Shown here one piece after another: positions 35,980 to 45,104 of a DNA stretch of 64,000 nucleotides. A program made the translations under genes and the position numbers. This DNA comes from Bradyrhizobium lablabi (GTDB lineage: Bacteria; Pseudomonadota; Alphaproteobacteria; Rhizobiales; Xanthobacteraceae): positions 2,108,001 through 2,172,000 of the forward strand of contig NZ_LT670844.1 in NCBI RefSeq assembly GCF_900141755.1, given 5' to 3'. The stretch's first letter is position 1, and the number at the start of each line of letters is the position of its first letter. The notes beneath the pieces were generated by a model that had not been told where the DNA came from, made no database searches, and worked only from the letters and a program-made list of their open reading frames with translations.

Positions 35980-36608
35980 GATTCGTGCTCCTTGCCTTCC
36001 AGAACTACGTTCAACGCCCAGTTTGCCCAGGCGGTTCCGGAAACTGCCCACGGGGTAAGCGAAAGCTCGGAGGGATCAATGATCGCCTTTGATCCGATCC
36101 CGCTGCCGCGCGGTCGCCAGCTCATCACGCTCGAGGATGCCGGCGGAACTCCCGAAAGCCGAGCACGAGGCCGCGGAGTGGCAGGCGGCGATGGAAGCCC
36201 TGATCCTGGTCGCGGAACAGGACGGGCCGGTAATGTTTGCCAGGATCGGCATCATGCCGGCGCTAAAATCGTCATGTCGAGCGCGTGTTCAATCCCGACC
36301 GCAAAGATCATCGTTGGGGACGGCGGAAACTGGCGCGGGATCGATGAAATCGCCACCATCAACGTTTGCGGAACGATTTGCAGGCCGTACGCATTGACCG
36401 GCTGTGCTGCGCGGAGAGGCGCGAACGATCCGGAGAATGGCCTCGGCGTCCTGCCCACCCGAGGTCATTTTCGTTTCGCGGTGCGGCCATGGATCGCGTA
36501 TTTCTCGCTCTGATCTTCACCGCCATCCTCGTTCTCGTCGCTGCATTGAGCGCGGCGCCCGGACCGCATGGCGATGCCATGAACCCCTCGAAAAAGGGGA
36601 TAGTTTCA

Positions 36609-36850
36609 GTCCCGGCGAACAGCTTCTCGAAGTACGCTCCCGAGCGGAACCTCGTGACCAAGAAAAAGACGCAGTCTGGTTCGCGCTCACGATGACCGGC
36701 CGCTGTTTGCCTTCGCGGGCATCTGGACCGAGTTCAGGGGGGACCGCGGGACAAAATCGAAGCCAATCCCCGGCCCTCACCTGGTCTACGGCATCCTGAC
36801 GACGGCGCCGAATGCGATCGTTGAGCCGATACACAGCCGGACGAATGCGG
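36609..36850 (+). pseudogene. degraded SRAP (YedK/HMCES) gene fragment
   Basis: Across at least two frames the plus strand encodes VPANSFSKYAPERN, then VWFAL, then [20 protein letters not shown], then GPHLVYGILTTAPNAIVEPI, all closely matching the middle of the intact SRAP at 11050-11712. The Glu of NSFAEYAP has become Lys, and the N-terminal Cys and the end are missing. It is a dead relic. Confidence 0.8.
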
Positions 36851-36993
36851 GGAGCCATCCCTTGGCTCGCTTGATCGCATCATGAACCAAGAGCAGTCTT
36901 GGTACCGCGAAAATCCGCTCTCGATCGACATGGAAACAGATTAGTCGAACGGCCGCCGGCTCACCCCCGGCGGGTTTCCTTAAGGCAGGGCAG

Positions 36994-37590
36994 ATGGCGA
37001 TCTACACTCAAAATGACGAATACGATAGCCAGGAATTGGACGATCTGGCGCTTGCCATCGGCTTGCTCACCGGCCGTCACGACTGGAAGGATGGACTGCC
37101 GCAAAAACGCTACCTAAATCCGGACGAGGAATTTGTAGCCCGCAAGGCGTTGGCTAGGTTATTGCGTAACCCCAAACCTTTAGACTCTGCGGTTCGCCGA
37201 CAGCTAGCGGCTCTGTTCGATCCCGAAACAGAAACGGCGCCGTTTTCCTCATTCGACTCCGCTCCGATTGAGCGACGTTTGGAATTCAAGACACGTCACC
37301 GTGGCGGCGGCAAGACTCAGGCCCTCCGAAAGCTCGAAATCGGGATTGCATTTGACGGTCTGATGAAGCACCCGAAATACATCAGCGACCCGACTCTGCG
37401 GGCCATTGTTAAGCGGTACGAGGTGCGCAGAATAGATGATTTTGTATTGCCTGAGGGCGAGCGAATTCCGCAAGGGTATGCCATCGCGCGGGAGGACGCC
37501 TTGGCGGCAATCGCGGAGAGATTCAAAGTTTCCACGCGCTCCGTTGAAATGGCTGATGCTCACCTGAAAAAGATTGTCGGTAAGCGATGA
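36994..37590 (+). CDS. hypothetical protein
   Basis: 198 aa, soluble, alternating helices. The C-terminal part (DALAAIAERFKVSTRSVEMADAH) resembles a helix-turn-helix, so DNA binding is possible. The N-terminal part (YDSQELDDLALAIGLLTGR) has no known motif. A GC-rich hairpin (36953-36973) precedes it and a palindrome overlaps its stop. Stand-alone gene. Function unknown. Confidence 0.65.
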   Translation: MAIYTQNDEYDSQELDDLALAIGLLTGRHDWKDGLPQKRYLNPDEEFVARKALARLLRNPKPLDSAVRRQLAALFDPETETAPFSSFDSAPIERRLEFKTRHRGGGKTQALRKLEIGIAFDGLMKHPKYISDPTLRAIVKRYEVRRIDDFVLPEGERIPQGYAIAREDALAAIAERFKVSTRSVEMADAHLKKIVGKR

Positions 37591-37612
37591 AGGCATAAGG
37601 CCCTTATGCCTT
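37590..37612 (+). terminator. perfect 11-bp palindrome at gene end
   Basis: AAGGCATAAGG and CCTTATGCCTT around one central base, beginning at the last base of the preceding stop codon. There is no T-run, so it may slow rather than stop transcription. Confidence 0.45.
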
Positions 37613-37731
37613 CGCTGCATGTTGGTCGAAAAAGGTATGAACAGGAACCATCTTTAACAAACAAGGCGGTTTTCCAATGGACTCTACCTCATCGCCCTTT
37701 CTGACGCGCGAGCAAGCATTGCAGCGTCTCA

Positions 37732-37815
37732 ATGAGCGCGGCTACCGCCGTTTTAGGCGCAGCAATTGCGCTTATAGCAGCCTATTCACTCTGGACGCTA
37801 AGAGGACGCGAATGA
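37732..37815 (+). CDS. 27-aa single-helix membrane peptide
   Basis: MSAATAVLGAAIALIAAYSL then WTLRGRE. One hydrophobic helix and a basic end. Its TGA overlaps the next ATG (ATGA), which supports a real two-gene unit. Confidence 0.45.
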   Translation: MSAATAVLGAAIALIAAYSLWTLRGRE

Positions 37816-37979
37816 GGGGCCGTCGGGAAACGGCAGCCCGATCTCGAGCTACTTTCGTGTCTGTCGCTCTATTCGCCGCCGCGATCGCCACGCAGCGATC
37901 TCCTTCTACCGAGCTGTCTGCCGGAATGGATGCCGTGTTCACAGTTGCAGGCGATCTCGACGGTGGCCGGCATAAATAA
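37812..37979 (+). CDS. small exported or membrane-anchored protein
   Basis: 55 aa. Basic N-terminus (MRGRRETAARSRA), one hydrophobic segment (TFVSVALFAAAIA), then a polar tail with STELSAGMDAV. Coupled to the preceding peptide gene by an ATGA overlap. Similar in layout to 28303-28536. Confidence 0.45.
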   Translation: MRGRRETAARSRATFVSVALFAAAIATQRSPSTELSAGMDAVFTVAGDLDGGRHK

Positions 37980-38111
37980 GCTACGTCGGAATGAGCTGTG
38001 CGGTTGATCAAACAAAAGCCGGGCTGTGAGCTAGATCACGTCTTGCACCCCGAGAGAAATGATAGCGTGGGACGTGGGAATTGATGGTGATGATCAGAAC
38101 GGGGTTCGATC

Positions 38112-38318
38112 ATGCCCGCCTTATTCGACTTCCTCTACCGCGAATACTGCCGTGCCCGGCTCGCCGAAATGCGGAAACAGCTTCTGCTGGTCTCGGCTGA
38201 GAGCCATGATGTCCCAGAAGCGAATTGCGATGCCAGCCGTCCTGACTGCGCGGTTGATCGGGGTAGTAGCCGTTTCGGCGACTCGCAGCGCGAAGCCGGC
38301 CACCGAAGGCTAAGTTGA
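38112..38318 (+). CDS. small hypothetical protein
   Basis: 68 aa. The N-terminus MPALFDFLYREYCRARLAEM is a plausible amphipathic helix that I have seen in short Bradyrhizobium proteins. The C-terminal half is low-complexity and may be frameshifted. Function unknown. Confidence 0.45.
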   Translation: MPALFDFLYREYCRARLAEMRKQLLLVSAESHDVPEANCDASRPDCAVDRGSSRFGDSQREAGHRRLS

Positions 38319-38379
38319 GGCACGCTGCGATGGCCCGGAGGCTCGTTGCGCCGGCCGCCTGTAGCGCTTGGCCGGCGCC

Positions 38380-39060
38380 CTACGCAGAGATCATGCGCGA
38401 CACTGCCGTCGCGGCATAACGCTTGCCGTCGGCCGTGGTGTGGCCCGCAGCCTCTAGCTCAGCCGCAACGTCGCGTAGGGACCGCTTGCGTCCGTTAACG
38501 GTGTAACGCGCCAGCTTCTTCGCCAGGGCAACCATCTCAGGATTCCGCTCCTCATAGTTCTTGCGGCCGCCGCACTTGCCAGTAGCAGCCTTCTTTCGAT
38601 CGCGCGCGCCCTTCAGCTTGGCCACCAGCATGGCCTTCTCGAATTGGCTGACTGAGCCAAGGATCTGGCGGATCATCACGGCCGTTGGCGTGTCATCGAG
38701 GAAAGCGTCGGGGCTGTCCGCCGCGATCAGCGTGATGCCGGCATCCTTCAGGTATCGCCAGCCTGTCTCCTGCACGATCAGGTCACGTGCAAATCGGCTC
38801 GCGGTCTCAACGATGATGGTGCGCACGCCGTTGCCGGCGATATGTTTCATCATGTCGGCGAAGCCTGGCCGTTGGTCGACGGGGTCGGCGCCCTTGATGC
38901 CGTCGTCGCTGTATTCGGCGATCAGCTCATAGCCGGCACTCTGGGCATATTTGGCGACGGCCTGGTGCTGGCGCTGCAGGGTGTCCTTGTCGGCCCCAAC
39001 ATTGGTCTCTGAGGAGGTGCGGAAGTAGGCAATAGCCTTTGTCAACTCTTTGCGAGACAT
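38380..39060 (-). CDS. serine recombinase (resolvase/invertase family)
   Basis: 226 aa. The N-terminal resolvase domain contains AIAYFRTSSETNVGADKDTL, with the nucleophile Ser in FRTSS, then ELIAEYSDDGIKGADPVDQRPGF-type spacing and TIIVETASRFARDLIVQE. The C-terminal part has a short helix-turn-helix (RSLRDVAAELEAAGH). It is much shorter than the integrase at 11808 and fits a resolvase. The ATG at 39060 (MSRKELTKAI) is preferred over 39219. It could resolve or invert local DNA; no site is identified. Confidence 0.85.
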   Translation of the reverse strand: MSRKELTKAIAYFRTSSETNVGADKDTLQRQHQAVAKYAQSAGYELIAEYSDDGIKGADPVDQRPGFADMMKHIAGNGVRTIIVETASRFARDLIVQETGWRYLKDAGITLIAADSPDAFLDDTPTAVMIRQILGSVSQFEKAMLVAKLKGARDRKKAATGKCGGRKNYEERNPEMVALAKKLARYTVNGRKRSLRDVAAELEAAGHTTADGKRYAATAVSRMISA

Positions 39061-39203
39061 GGGTTTATCCCTCAGTGCTGTATCAATTCTCGGAGGAAAT
39101 GTAACAGAAGCAACAATGAGCGCAAGGCGATTCTCTGAGGAACTGTCGTGGCAGTAGCCGATTGAATGACTCCCCCCAAACTTGCACCAGGAGCGCTGCT
39201 GCC

Positions 39204-39362
39204 ATGCGCCTTCAGACATATCGCGACGAAAACTGCTTTAGACATTTCGATTTGACTGGCGGAGGCGGCCACCCCTGGTCAATTGACCTAGTCGAAGTAA
39301 CAGCGTCGGGCATCCTGCTGGTGGGCTTCGCCTGTGCCCTCGTAGCCCTATGGGCCCACTAG
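39204..39362 (+). CDS. 52-aa small membrane protein
   Basis: Polar N-terminus (MRLQTYRDENCFRHFDLTGG) followed by one helix (GILLVGFACALVALWAH). Start at 39204. A typical small single-span protein of this genus, weakly supported. Confidence 0.45.
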   Translation: MRLQTYRDENCFRHFDLTGGGGHPWSIDLVEVTASGILLVGFACALVALWAH

Positions 39363-39428
39363 GATTCATCCGACGCACCCCCGCCAGTGAGCCCGGAACG
39401 ATCCACGGCTCTAAGCGTTGGCCGCTTT

Positions 39429-39530
39429 ATGGATAGGCAGACAAAGCACGAAATCCTGCTCTTGGCGTTCGGCACGATCATGATCGAGGCGCCGTTCCTC
39501 GCGATCGCCGTCGCCATTTTGAGCCGCTAG
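39429..39530 (+). CDS. 33-aa single-helix membrane peptide
   Basis: MDRQTKHEILLLAFGTIMIE then APFLAIAVAILSR. One continuous hydrophobic helix with a polar start. Lies 66 nt after the previous small ORF on the same strand, and the two may be co-transcribed. Confidence 0.45.
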   Translation: MDRQTKHEILLLAFGTIMIEAPFLAIAVAILSR

Positions 39531-39685
39531 ACCGTTTGGCAGGAGCCTACCGTGAGTGCGGCCGCAAGAGGCCGCCCTAGCCAAGGAACGGCAGTGCCGA
39601 TCCGATCATGAGTGACCAGCGCTGCCAAGAGCCACTTTTTGCTCAGAATTTTTTTCGGGCCGGCGTCTGTGCGCCCAGCCATGAA

Positions 39686-40180
39686 TTACGGCAGTTTCGC
39701 GCGCTCATGGAAACCCCTTCCGATCCAACCAATGATCCAGCCCATGATCAGCAATCCGAGAGGCGGTAATGAGAGGAGTGCCGCATCGTCCTTTTCGCTG
39801 TCCCAGATTCTAGTCACTTGGCGTGCCAACCTTTGCATGATTGGCGCAGCCGCTTCACAGGCGATGAGTTTTTGCGTAGTCGCCGCCACCCATCGGTTTC
39901 TTTCGGGTATAGAGCTGGCCTGCCAAGCCCCTTTTTTCTTGTTGATTTCGACATTGCTGGAATTGTCCACCTCTTCGCCGAGGTCCCACCGGTCGAAAGG
40001 CTGACCGTCAGGCCATTTGGCGAGCCGGGTCCAGCATTCACCTTCTGTACGGATCGACGCGGGCGCCCAATTCACATTCCACGGCTTGTTAACGTACTCG
40101 TACCATCCAATTGAGCCGACCCATGCCAGGGAAAGGGCCAGCCAAGCCCGAAAGAATCCTCGGCTCCAGTTCACTTTCAT
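39686..40180 (-). CDS. two-helix membrane protein
   Basis: 164 aa. N-terminal transmembrane segment (FFRAWLALSLAWVGSIGWY), a polar middle with one Cys pair candidate (ECW, IACEAA), and a C-terminal hydrophobic segment (LLSLPPLGLLIMGWIIGWIG). GGGGGATC lies before the ATG at 40180. No family recognised. The layout suggests a periplasmic loop between two anchors. Confidence 0.6.
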   Translation of the reverse strand: MKVNWSRGFFRAWLALSLAWVGSIGWYEYVNKPWNVNWAPASIRTEGECWTRLAKWPDGQPFDRWDLGEEVDNSSNVEINKKKGAWQASSIPERNRWVAATTQKLIACEAAAPIMQRLARQVTRIWDSEKDDAALLSLPPLGLLIMGWIIGWIGRGFHERAKLP

Positions 40181-40652
40181 CCGAGATCCCCCCTCGCTCC
40201 GCCCGAAATCAAAAACTGACAGCGACCTGCAATAAGTCAACGGCTCCGACGTCGCCTGGCCGTACTCCTAGCGGGACATACCTCCGCCTCCGTCTGTCCT
40301 CCCCTCCCGAACTCGGAAAGAGAACACGGTCTTGGACCACGACTTCCAATCGCTTTATCCGGGCATCGCTTACGGCGATCAGTCGGTCCTCCAGATGGGA
40401 TTTGGACCCATCTGAACGGGGGATATGAGTTGCCTCGGTTTATCGCTCGCCGATCGTGATGCTGCGAGCGGGGCCGGAGAACCTGACATGCGGCTTCGTC
40501 GTCCGTTCCGCCAGGATGAGAGCCCGCAATGTTGCCGGTGTCCTTTAAGTCAGAACCGGCTTTCTGGCTCGGGATGATGCGACCGAGCGCGCGCACTGTC
40601 GTTTATCGGGCGGCAGATCAATTGATCTCGCCGGCGGTGCGGAAAGGCAGGA
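40181..40652. other. intergenic region, no gene seen
   Basis: About 470 nt with only short, unconvincing ORFs in several frames. Confidence 0.5.
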
Positions 40653-40991
40653 TCAAAACGCATCGCTATTCTCGCGACGGTCGACCGTGTTTCGTTGATT
40701 GCGGCGGGAGCCACCGAGCAGATACTTGGCTTTTAGGCGCCCCTCGATCAACGTCATCGCATAGTGAGCGACGTCGATGCCGATCCAATGCCGACCGTTC
40801 TTTTGAGCGCTCTCGAGGCTGGTTCCGCAACCGCAGAAAGGATCCAGAATTACGTCGCCGGGATTCGACGAAGCCTGGATGATGCGATCGAGCAAGACAA
40901 CTGGCTTTTGAGTAGGATATGCTTTACGCGAGATAAATCTGGGCCTGGGTACAGCACGTCCGGTCGAAGCTGGGTTTCGATAATTAGGCAT
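40653..40991 (-). pseudogene. C-terminal fragment of an N6/N4 DNA methyltransferase
   Basis: 112 codons. YPTQKPVVLLDRIIQ followed by DVILDPFCGCGTSLESA is the motif X-motif I order of beta-class DNA methyltransferases, and GRHWIGIDVAHYAM follows. The catalytic DPPY half is missing, and the N-terminus abuts the prim-pol fragment. It cannot methylate DNA as it stands. Confidence 0.75.
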
Positions 40992-41397
40992 TACCGACGG
41001 TTGTCATCTCGCCACGGCAGGCGCGCCAGCCCCTGCCCCAATGATTGGTGGACATTGCGCCGTACAGCCGTCCAAACTTGGGGCCTGATTCCTCGCCCAT
41101 GCGGACGCCAATCATGGCGTGTGGCCATTGTCCCCACCATTCGGCAATGACATCCGGATCCGTGGTCGCGCGGTTGAGGCCGCCCGCGATATATGGCGCC
41201 TTGTTGCTGGGCTTGCATGGAAACACGTGCCAACCGCGGCGCGCGTAATCTAGGGCGTACTCGCCAAGACTCTTCGCGGCTTGAAAATCGATAGCGGGGA
41301 CGTTAGACTTTTCGCTGCTGATACTGCTTTGCGAATTTGCCCTGTCACTTTGCCGAGTGGCGGGGCTTCGCATTTCTGGGTTAGGAAATGCGAGCAT
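40984..41397 (-). pseudogene. N-terminal fragment of a bifunctional primase/polymerase
   Basis: 137 codons. ALDYARRGWHVFPCKPSNKA then PDVIAEWWGQWPHAMIGVRM matches the start of prim-pol (AEP-type) domains of phages and islands. The catalytic acidic residues that follow are lost, and the reading ends at the methyltransferase fragment. Likely prophage or plasmid relic. Confidence 0.7.
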
Positions 41398-41519
41398 TCC
41401 GCACCTCAGAAAGTTTGGGGAGCGCCTTCAAAACCCTTTGGAGATCAATGGGAGTAAGTTCTCCCAAATCTCGCGCTAAGTGTTTGATGTTGCGCCATAG
41501 CGCTCCTTCGCTTGGGGAG
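41381..41519 (-). pseudogene. C-terminal tail of an unknown gene upstream of prim-pol
   Basis: On the minus strand WRNIKHLARDLGELTPIDLQ then RVLKALPKLSEVRNARIS ends at 41381, overlapping the prim-pol ATG by 17 nt as in a phage-type operon. Nothing recognisable lies further upstream. It supports a deleted replication module. Confidence 0.4.
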
Positions 41520-41708
41520 TGGAACGACCCCGCCCGGATCTGCACCATCTTCCGCGACGGCAAGGATCTCGTGTGCGAAGGCAACATCACAGTCGTTCCC
41601 GGAATTGAACCCATGGCGTTCGCGGGGCTGACGTTCCTTGCCGTCGCGTCGCTGATCGCGTTTCTCGGCGCCGTGTTCGGAGGCATGCCGCGGTCGGCGC
41701 ACTCGTAA
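41487..41708 (+). CDS. possible small membrane protein, 5' end uncertain
   Basis: 73 aa. The segment ICTIFRDGKDLVCEGN followed by a helix (MAFAGLTFLAVASLIAFLGA) looks like genuine protein. The first about 15 residues are doubtful because the minus-strand relic overlaps here, and the original start may be lost. Confidence 0.4.
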   Translation: MLRHSAPSLGEWNDPARICTIFRDGKDLVCEGNITVVPGIEPMAFAGLTFLAVASLIAFLGAVFGGMPRSAHS

Positions 41709-42185
41709 GAAACACCAAAGCCTAAAAATTCCGGCAGGGGCTTCACGATCAACGAGACCTTTCGGCGGTTATCTTATTTGTCGCTGTCTCCATGTCATTC
41801 AATTCAACGCTGTGAGGTTGCTACGCCCTACTCAACGACGCGCAACGCCCTGTCAAACCAAGCTATGTAGGATCGACGGCATTTGGCGGCCACCGGCTGC
41901 AATTGCGTGAGAACGAAAGCGAAAGAATAGTAGAACATGCATGCACAGGATTTGCACACGACTCTTGTCTAACTATTTGATCTTTATGAACTCTCCATCC
42001 AATCCATCATAGGACGAAGAACACAGCTCGTCGGCACACTGCTGTTGAGGGACTGCACTCGGCTGCGGAGTCTCTCCATTGCGGGTGCGACATCTCGAAC
42101 GATCCGACGGATCAGAGTGCCCCCGCTAATAGCGCGACGCCGTTCTTCACGTTTTGGAGAGCCAAAGGCTAGCGAAAACCGTTTG
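41709..42185. other. intergenic region, no gene seen
   Basis: About 480 nt of lower-GC sequence with no supported gene. Marks the boundary between accessory DNA and the tRNA-Lys-linked core segment. Confidence 0.5.
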
Positions 42186-42217
42186 AAAAACCGTTTTAGC
42201 CCGCGCTTCTCAAACGG
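42186..42217 (-). terminator. probable tRNA-Lys terminator
   Basis: On the minus strand CCGTTT pairs with AAACGG across a 15-nt loop and is followed by TTTTT. It lies 28 nt after the tRNA 3' end. Confidence 0.5.
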
Positions 42218-42244
42218 TGAAACCGGCTAAGTTCTTGAAAGGAT

Positions 42245-42320
42245 TGGTGGGCGCACCAGGGCTCGAACCTGGGACCCGATGATTAAGAGTCATCTGCTCT
42301 ACCAACTGAGCTATGCGCCC
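42245..42320 (-). tRNA. tRNA-Lys (anticodon CTT)
   Basis: Complete cloverleaf on the minus strand: acceptor GGGCGCA / TGCGCCC, D arm AGCTCAGTTGGTAGAGC, anticodon loop CTCTTAA, T arm with GGTTCGAGCCC, and encoded CCA. 76 nt. A partial second copy would reveal an element inserted here, but I find none in the window. Confidence 0.97.
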
Positions 42321-42494
42321 GGAACTTAAGGCCGGGAAGCCTTCGCAAGAGGGCGTCGTTTAGCAAAGCGACCCCGCGATGTCCAGCAAACCGGCGGGGT
42401 TTTCCCGGCCCTCGGCAGGGGCCGGAAAACCCGAAAAAGCCGCCGGAATCCAACGGCCTTTCCGGTGTTCACGGCAATTGGGGACGGGGCGCGG

Positions 42495-43031
42495 TCAGAG
42501 CCGCTCCGCGCCACCCCGGTCGCCGTCGTCGTGATCCCGATCCATGCCCCGCTCGAACCGATGGTGCCGCCAGCCCTCGCCGCCAAAACGGCCCATATGG
42601 GTCAGGATGGCGAGACGACGCTTCTGGCCCTCGTCAAGGGTTTTGTAGAGCGGGTCAGCCGCATCCGCGATCTTCTTCAGAGCCGTAGCCGAAGCCGCCA
42701 TGTTGTCGGCACGTTCGCGCAGGCGGGCGACCGGATCCTCGGATTGCGCATCCTGCGGTTCATTCATCCGCGCATTGGCGCGGTCGATCCGCAGTTTGGC
42801 AAAATCCCGCACCGCGGTCTCGACCGGCGGCCACAGCTTTTCCTGGTCCGCGTTGAGCTTCAGACCGGCGTGCACCGCAGCGATCCGCGCGTCAGCAAAG
42901 GCGGCGCGGTCTGCGGGATTCATCCGCGAGTGCTCCATGTGCTCATTGAACCACGGACGGTGCTGGGCATAGACCGCGGTCGAACCGGCGATGGCGAGTG
43001 CCGTGACGCCGGCAAGTGCAAACCTCTTCAT
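42495..43031 (-). CDS. LTXXQ-motif (Spy/CpxP-like) periplasmic protein
   Basis: 178 aa. Signal peptide (MKRFALAGVTALAIAGSTAV, cut after YA), then a helical body with LKLNADQEKLWPPVE and DEGQKRRLAILT, the paired LTxxQ-type motifs of Spy/CpxP-family chaperones. The His/Arg/Asp-rich C-terminus could bind metal. A strong AAAGGAGG box supports the ATG at 43031. Such proteins help manage envelope stress. Stand-alone gene. Confidence 0.88.
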   Translation of the reverse strand: MKRFALAGVTALAIAGSTAVYAQHRPWFNEHMEHSRMNPADRAAFADARIAAVHAGLKLNADQEKLWPPVETAVRDFAKLRIDRANARMNEPQDAQSEDPVARLRERADNMAASATALKKIADAADPLYKTLDEGQKRRLAILTHMGRFGGEGWRHHRFERGMDRDHDDGDRGGAERL

Positions 43032-43158
43032 GTGAACCTCCTTTGAAAGGTTACCCAAGGATGGGCGCGCTCGCTGTCGCAATCAACTTACAGTTTGGCA
43101 ACAGTGCCCTCGCTGACGGAGATGTAATTCGCCGCGGTAACGGGCTAGTCAAACTATC

Positions 43159-44442
43159 TCAAATCATGCCGAGCAGCCGCGGCAGCCACAGCGAAATTTC
43201 GGGGATGTAGGTGATCAGGGCGAGGAACACCAGCATCGCGCACAGCCAGGGCAGCACCGACACCGTGATTTCGCTGATGCCCATTTTTGCGATGCCGCTG
43301 GCGATATAGAGATTGAGGCCCACCGGCGGATGGCACAGTCCGACTTCGGTATTGACGATCATCAGGACGCCCAGATGCACCGGATGAACGCCGATCTTGG
43401 TCGCTAGCGGAAACAGGATCGGCGCCATGATCAGAAGGATCGACGACGGGTCCATCACATTGCCGGCCGCCAGAAGTATGACGTTGACCACCAGCAGGAA
43501 TGTCCAGACGCCAAAATTCTTGTCGATGATCCAGGCCGCCATCTCCTGCGGGATCTGCTCATGCGTCATCAGAAACGAGAACAGCACCGCGTTGGTGATG
43601 ATGTAGAGCAGCATCGAACTCATGCTCGCCGCCTGCAGCAGCACCTTTGAGACTTCGCGAAGCTTCAGTTCCTTGTAGACGAACACGGTGATGAAGAAGG
43701 CATAGACCGCGGCGACCGCGGCGGCTTCGGTCGGCGTGAAGATCCCGCCATAGATGCCGCCGAGCACGATGACGATCAGCAACAGCCCCCAGACGCTTTC
43801 GCGGAACGCAGTCCATTGCTGGGCAATGGTTGCCCTGGGCAAGCGCGGATAGCCCCTGCGCCAGGCGATGTACCAGGTCACCGCCGCCAGCATCAGCGCC
43901 AGCATGATCCCCGGCACGATGCCGGCCATGAACAGCGCCCCGATCGAGGTGTTGGTGGAGACGCCATACAGCACCAGAATGATCGACGGCGGCACCAATA
44001 TGCCGAGCGCGCCGGAGGTCGAGATCACGCCGACGCCGAAACGCCGCGGATAGCCGTGTTCCACCATCGCCGGCATCATGATCGAGCCGATTGCGACGAC
44101 GGTCGCGACGCTCGATCCGGAAATCGCGGCGAACATCGCGCAGGCCGCCACTCCGGCAAGCCCAAGCCCGCCCGGCAAATGCCCGACCACCGAGGTGGTG
44201 AAGGCGATCATGCGGCGCGCGACGCCGCCGCGGGTTAAGAAGGTGCCGGCAAGGATAAAAAACGGGATGGCCATGATGCCGAAATTGTCCAGACCGGAAA
44301 ACAGTTTCAGGCCGACGCTTTCGATCGGCACTTCCGTCATCGTGAACAGGAACGTCAGAACGGTCAGGCCGAGCGAAATCGAGATCGGCATGCCCGTCAG
44401 CATCAGGGCAAACAGCAATCCGAAGATCAGCGCCGCACTCAT
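43159..44442 (-). CDS. dctM: TRAP transporter large permease (DctM family)
   Basis: 427 aa, about 12 transmembrane helices. Family features include the opening MSAALIFGLLFALMLTGMPI, GALGILVPPSIILVLYGV, and the closing LPWLCAMLVFLALITYIPE. DctM is the ion-coupled translocation subunit of the tripartite transporter. The ATG shares one base with the DctQ stop (TGATG), so translation is coupled. Last gene of the dctPQM-type operon. Confidence 0.95.
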   Translation of the reverse strand: MSAALIFGLLFALMLTGMPISISLGLTVLTFLFTMTEVPIESVGLKLFSGLDNFGIMAIPFFILAGTFLTRGGVARRMIAFTTSVVGHLPGGLGLAGVAACAMFAAISGSSVATVVAIGSIMMPAMVEHGYPRRFGVGVISTSGALGILVPPSIILVLYGVSTNTSIGALFMAGIVPGIMLALMLAAVTWYIAWRRGYPRLPRATIAQQWTAFRESVWGLLLIVIVLGGIYGGIFTPTEAAAVAAVYAFFITVFVYKELKLREVSKVLLQAASMSSMLLYIITNAVLFSFLMTHEQIPQEMAAWIIDKNFGVWTFLLVVNVILLAAGNVMDPSSILLIMAPILFPLATKIGVHPVHLGVLMIVNTEVGLCHPPVGLNLYIASGIAKMGISEITVSVLPWLCAMLVFLALITYIPEISLWLPRLLGMI

Positions 44443-45014
44443 CAGGCTTCTCCGAGCGCGACCGGCGCTTTGGCACTGACTTCGACACCGTCGACATGGG
44501 TGACATCATGGTGCGGCAGATCGCCGGTCCAAAAATAGGTCCATGACACCTGCAGGAAGCGGAAGCACATCAGATAGGAGCCGAGCGGGATGCAGGCATA
44601 GACCAGCCAGCTCGGCAATTCGAGATCGGGCGAGACCTGATCGGTGCTCATCAATTCGAAGACGAATTTCGCGCCCATGGTGCCGACGATGAGGGTGAAC
44701 AACGCGCCACCCAGCAGGCCGAACAGGATGACGCCCTTCTGCCAGCGCGGATTGAGCCGGTTGATCAGGACGTCGACGCCGACATGGATGCCGGTCCGCA
44801 CGCCATAGGCGGCGCCGAACTTCGCCATCCAGATGAACATGTAGATGCACAATTCCTGCGACCAGGAGATGTGAATGCCGATCAGATAGGGATAGAGAAA
44901 CGGCACCCCGGTGCCGAACCGGTGCACGACGGAGATGAAAATCAGGATCGTCGCCGCTGCCATCAGCGTGCTGATCAGGATTTCCTCGAGCCGATCAAGG
45001 ATACGAAGCAACAT
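44442..45014 (-). CDS. dctQ: TRAP transporter small permease (DctQ family)
   Basis: 190 aa with four transmembrane helices, starting LLRILDRLEEILISTLMAAA. WSQELCIYMFIWMAKFGAAY and RTGIHVGVDVLINRL are the characteristic DctQ segments. It scaffolds DctM in the inner membrane. It lies 90 nt after the DctP stop and is fused in expression to dctM. Confidence 0.93.
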   Translation of the reverse strand: MLLRILDRLEEILISTLMAAATILIFISVVHRFGTGVPFLYPYLIGIHISWSQELCIYMFIWMAKFGAAYGVRTGIHVGVDVLINRLNPRWQKGVILFGLLGGALFTLIVGTMGAKFVFELMSTDQVSPDLELPSWLVYACIPLGSYLMCFRFLQVSWTYFWTGDLPHHDVTHVDGVEVSAKAPVALGEA

Positions 45015-45104
45015 CTTTCCTCTCGCGCGCCCGCGTGACCGGCGCCGTCCAAATCAAAAGCGGGCTCCCGCACTGTGCCGCGGAAAGCTCGCTCGTATTT
45101 CCCT

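Noticed and set aside
42245..42320. tRNA-Lys as an occupied integration site
   Set aside because: No partial second copy of its 3' end or adjacent integrase is visible, so occupation cannot be supported.
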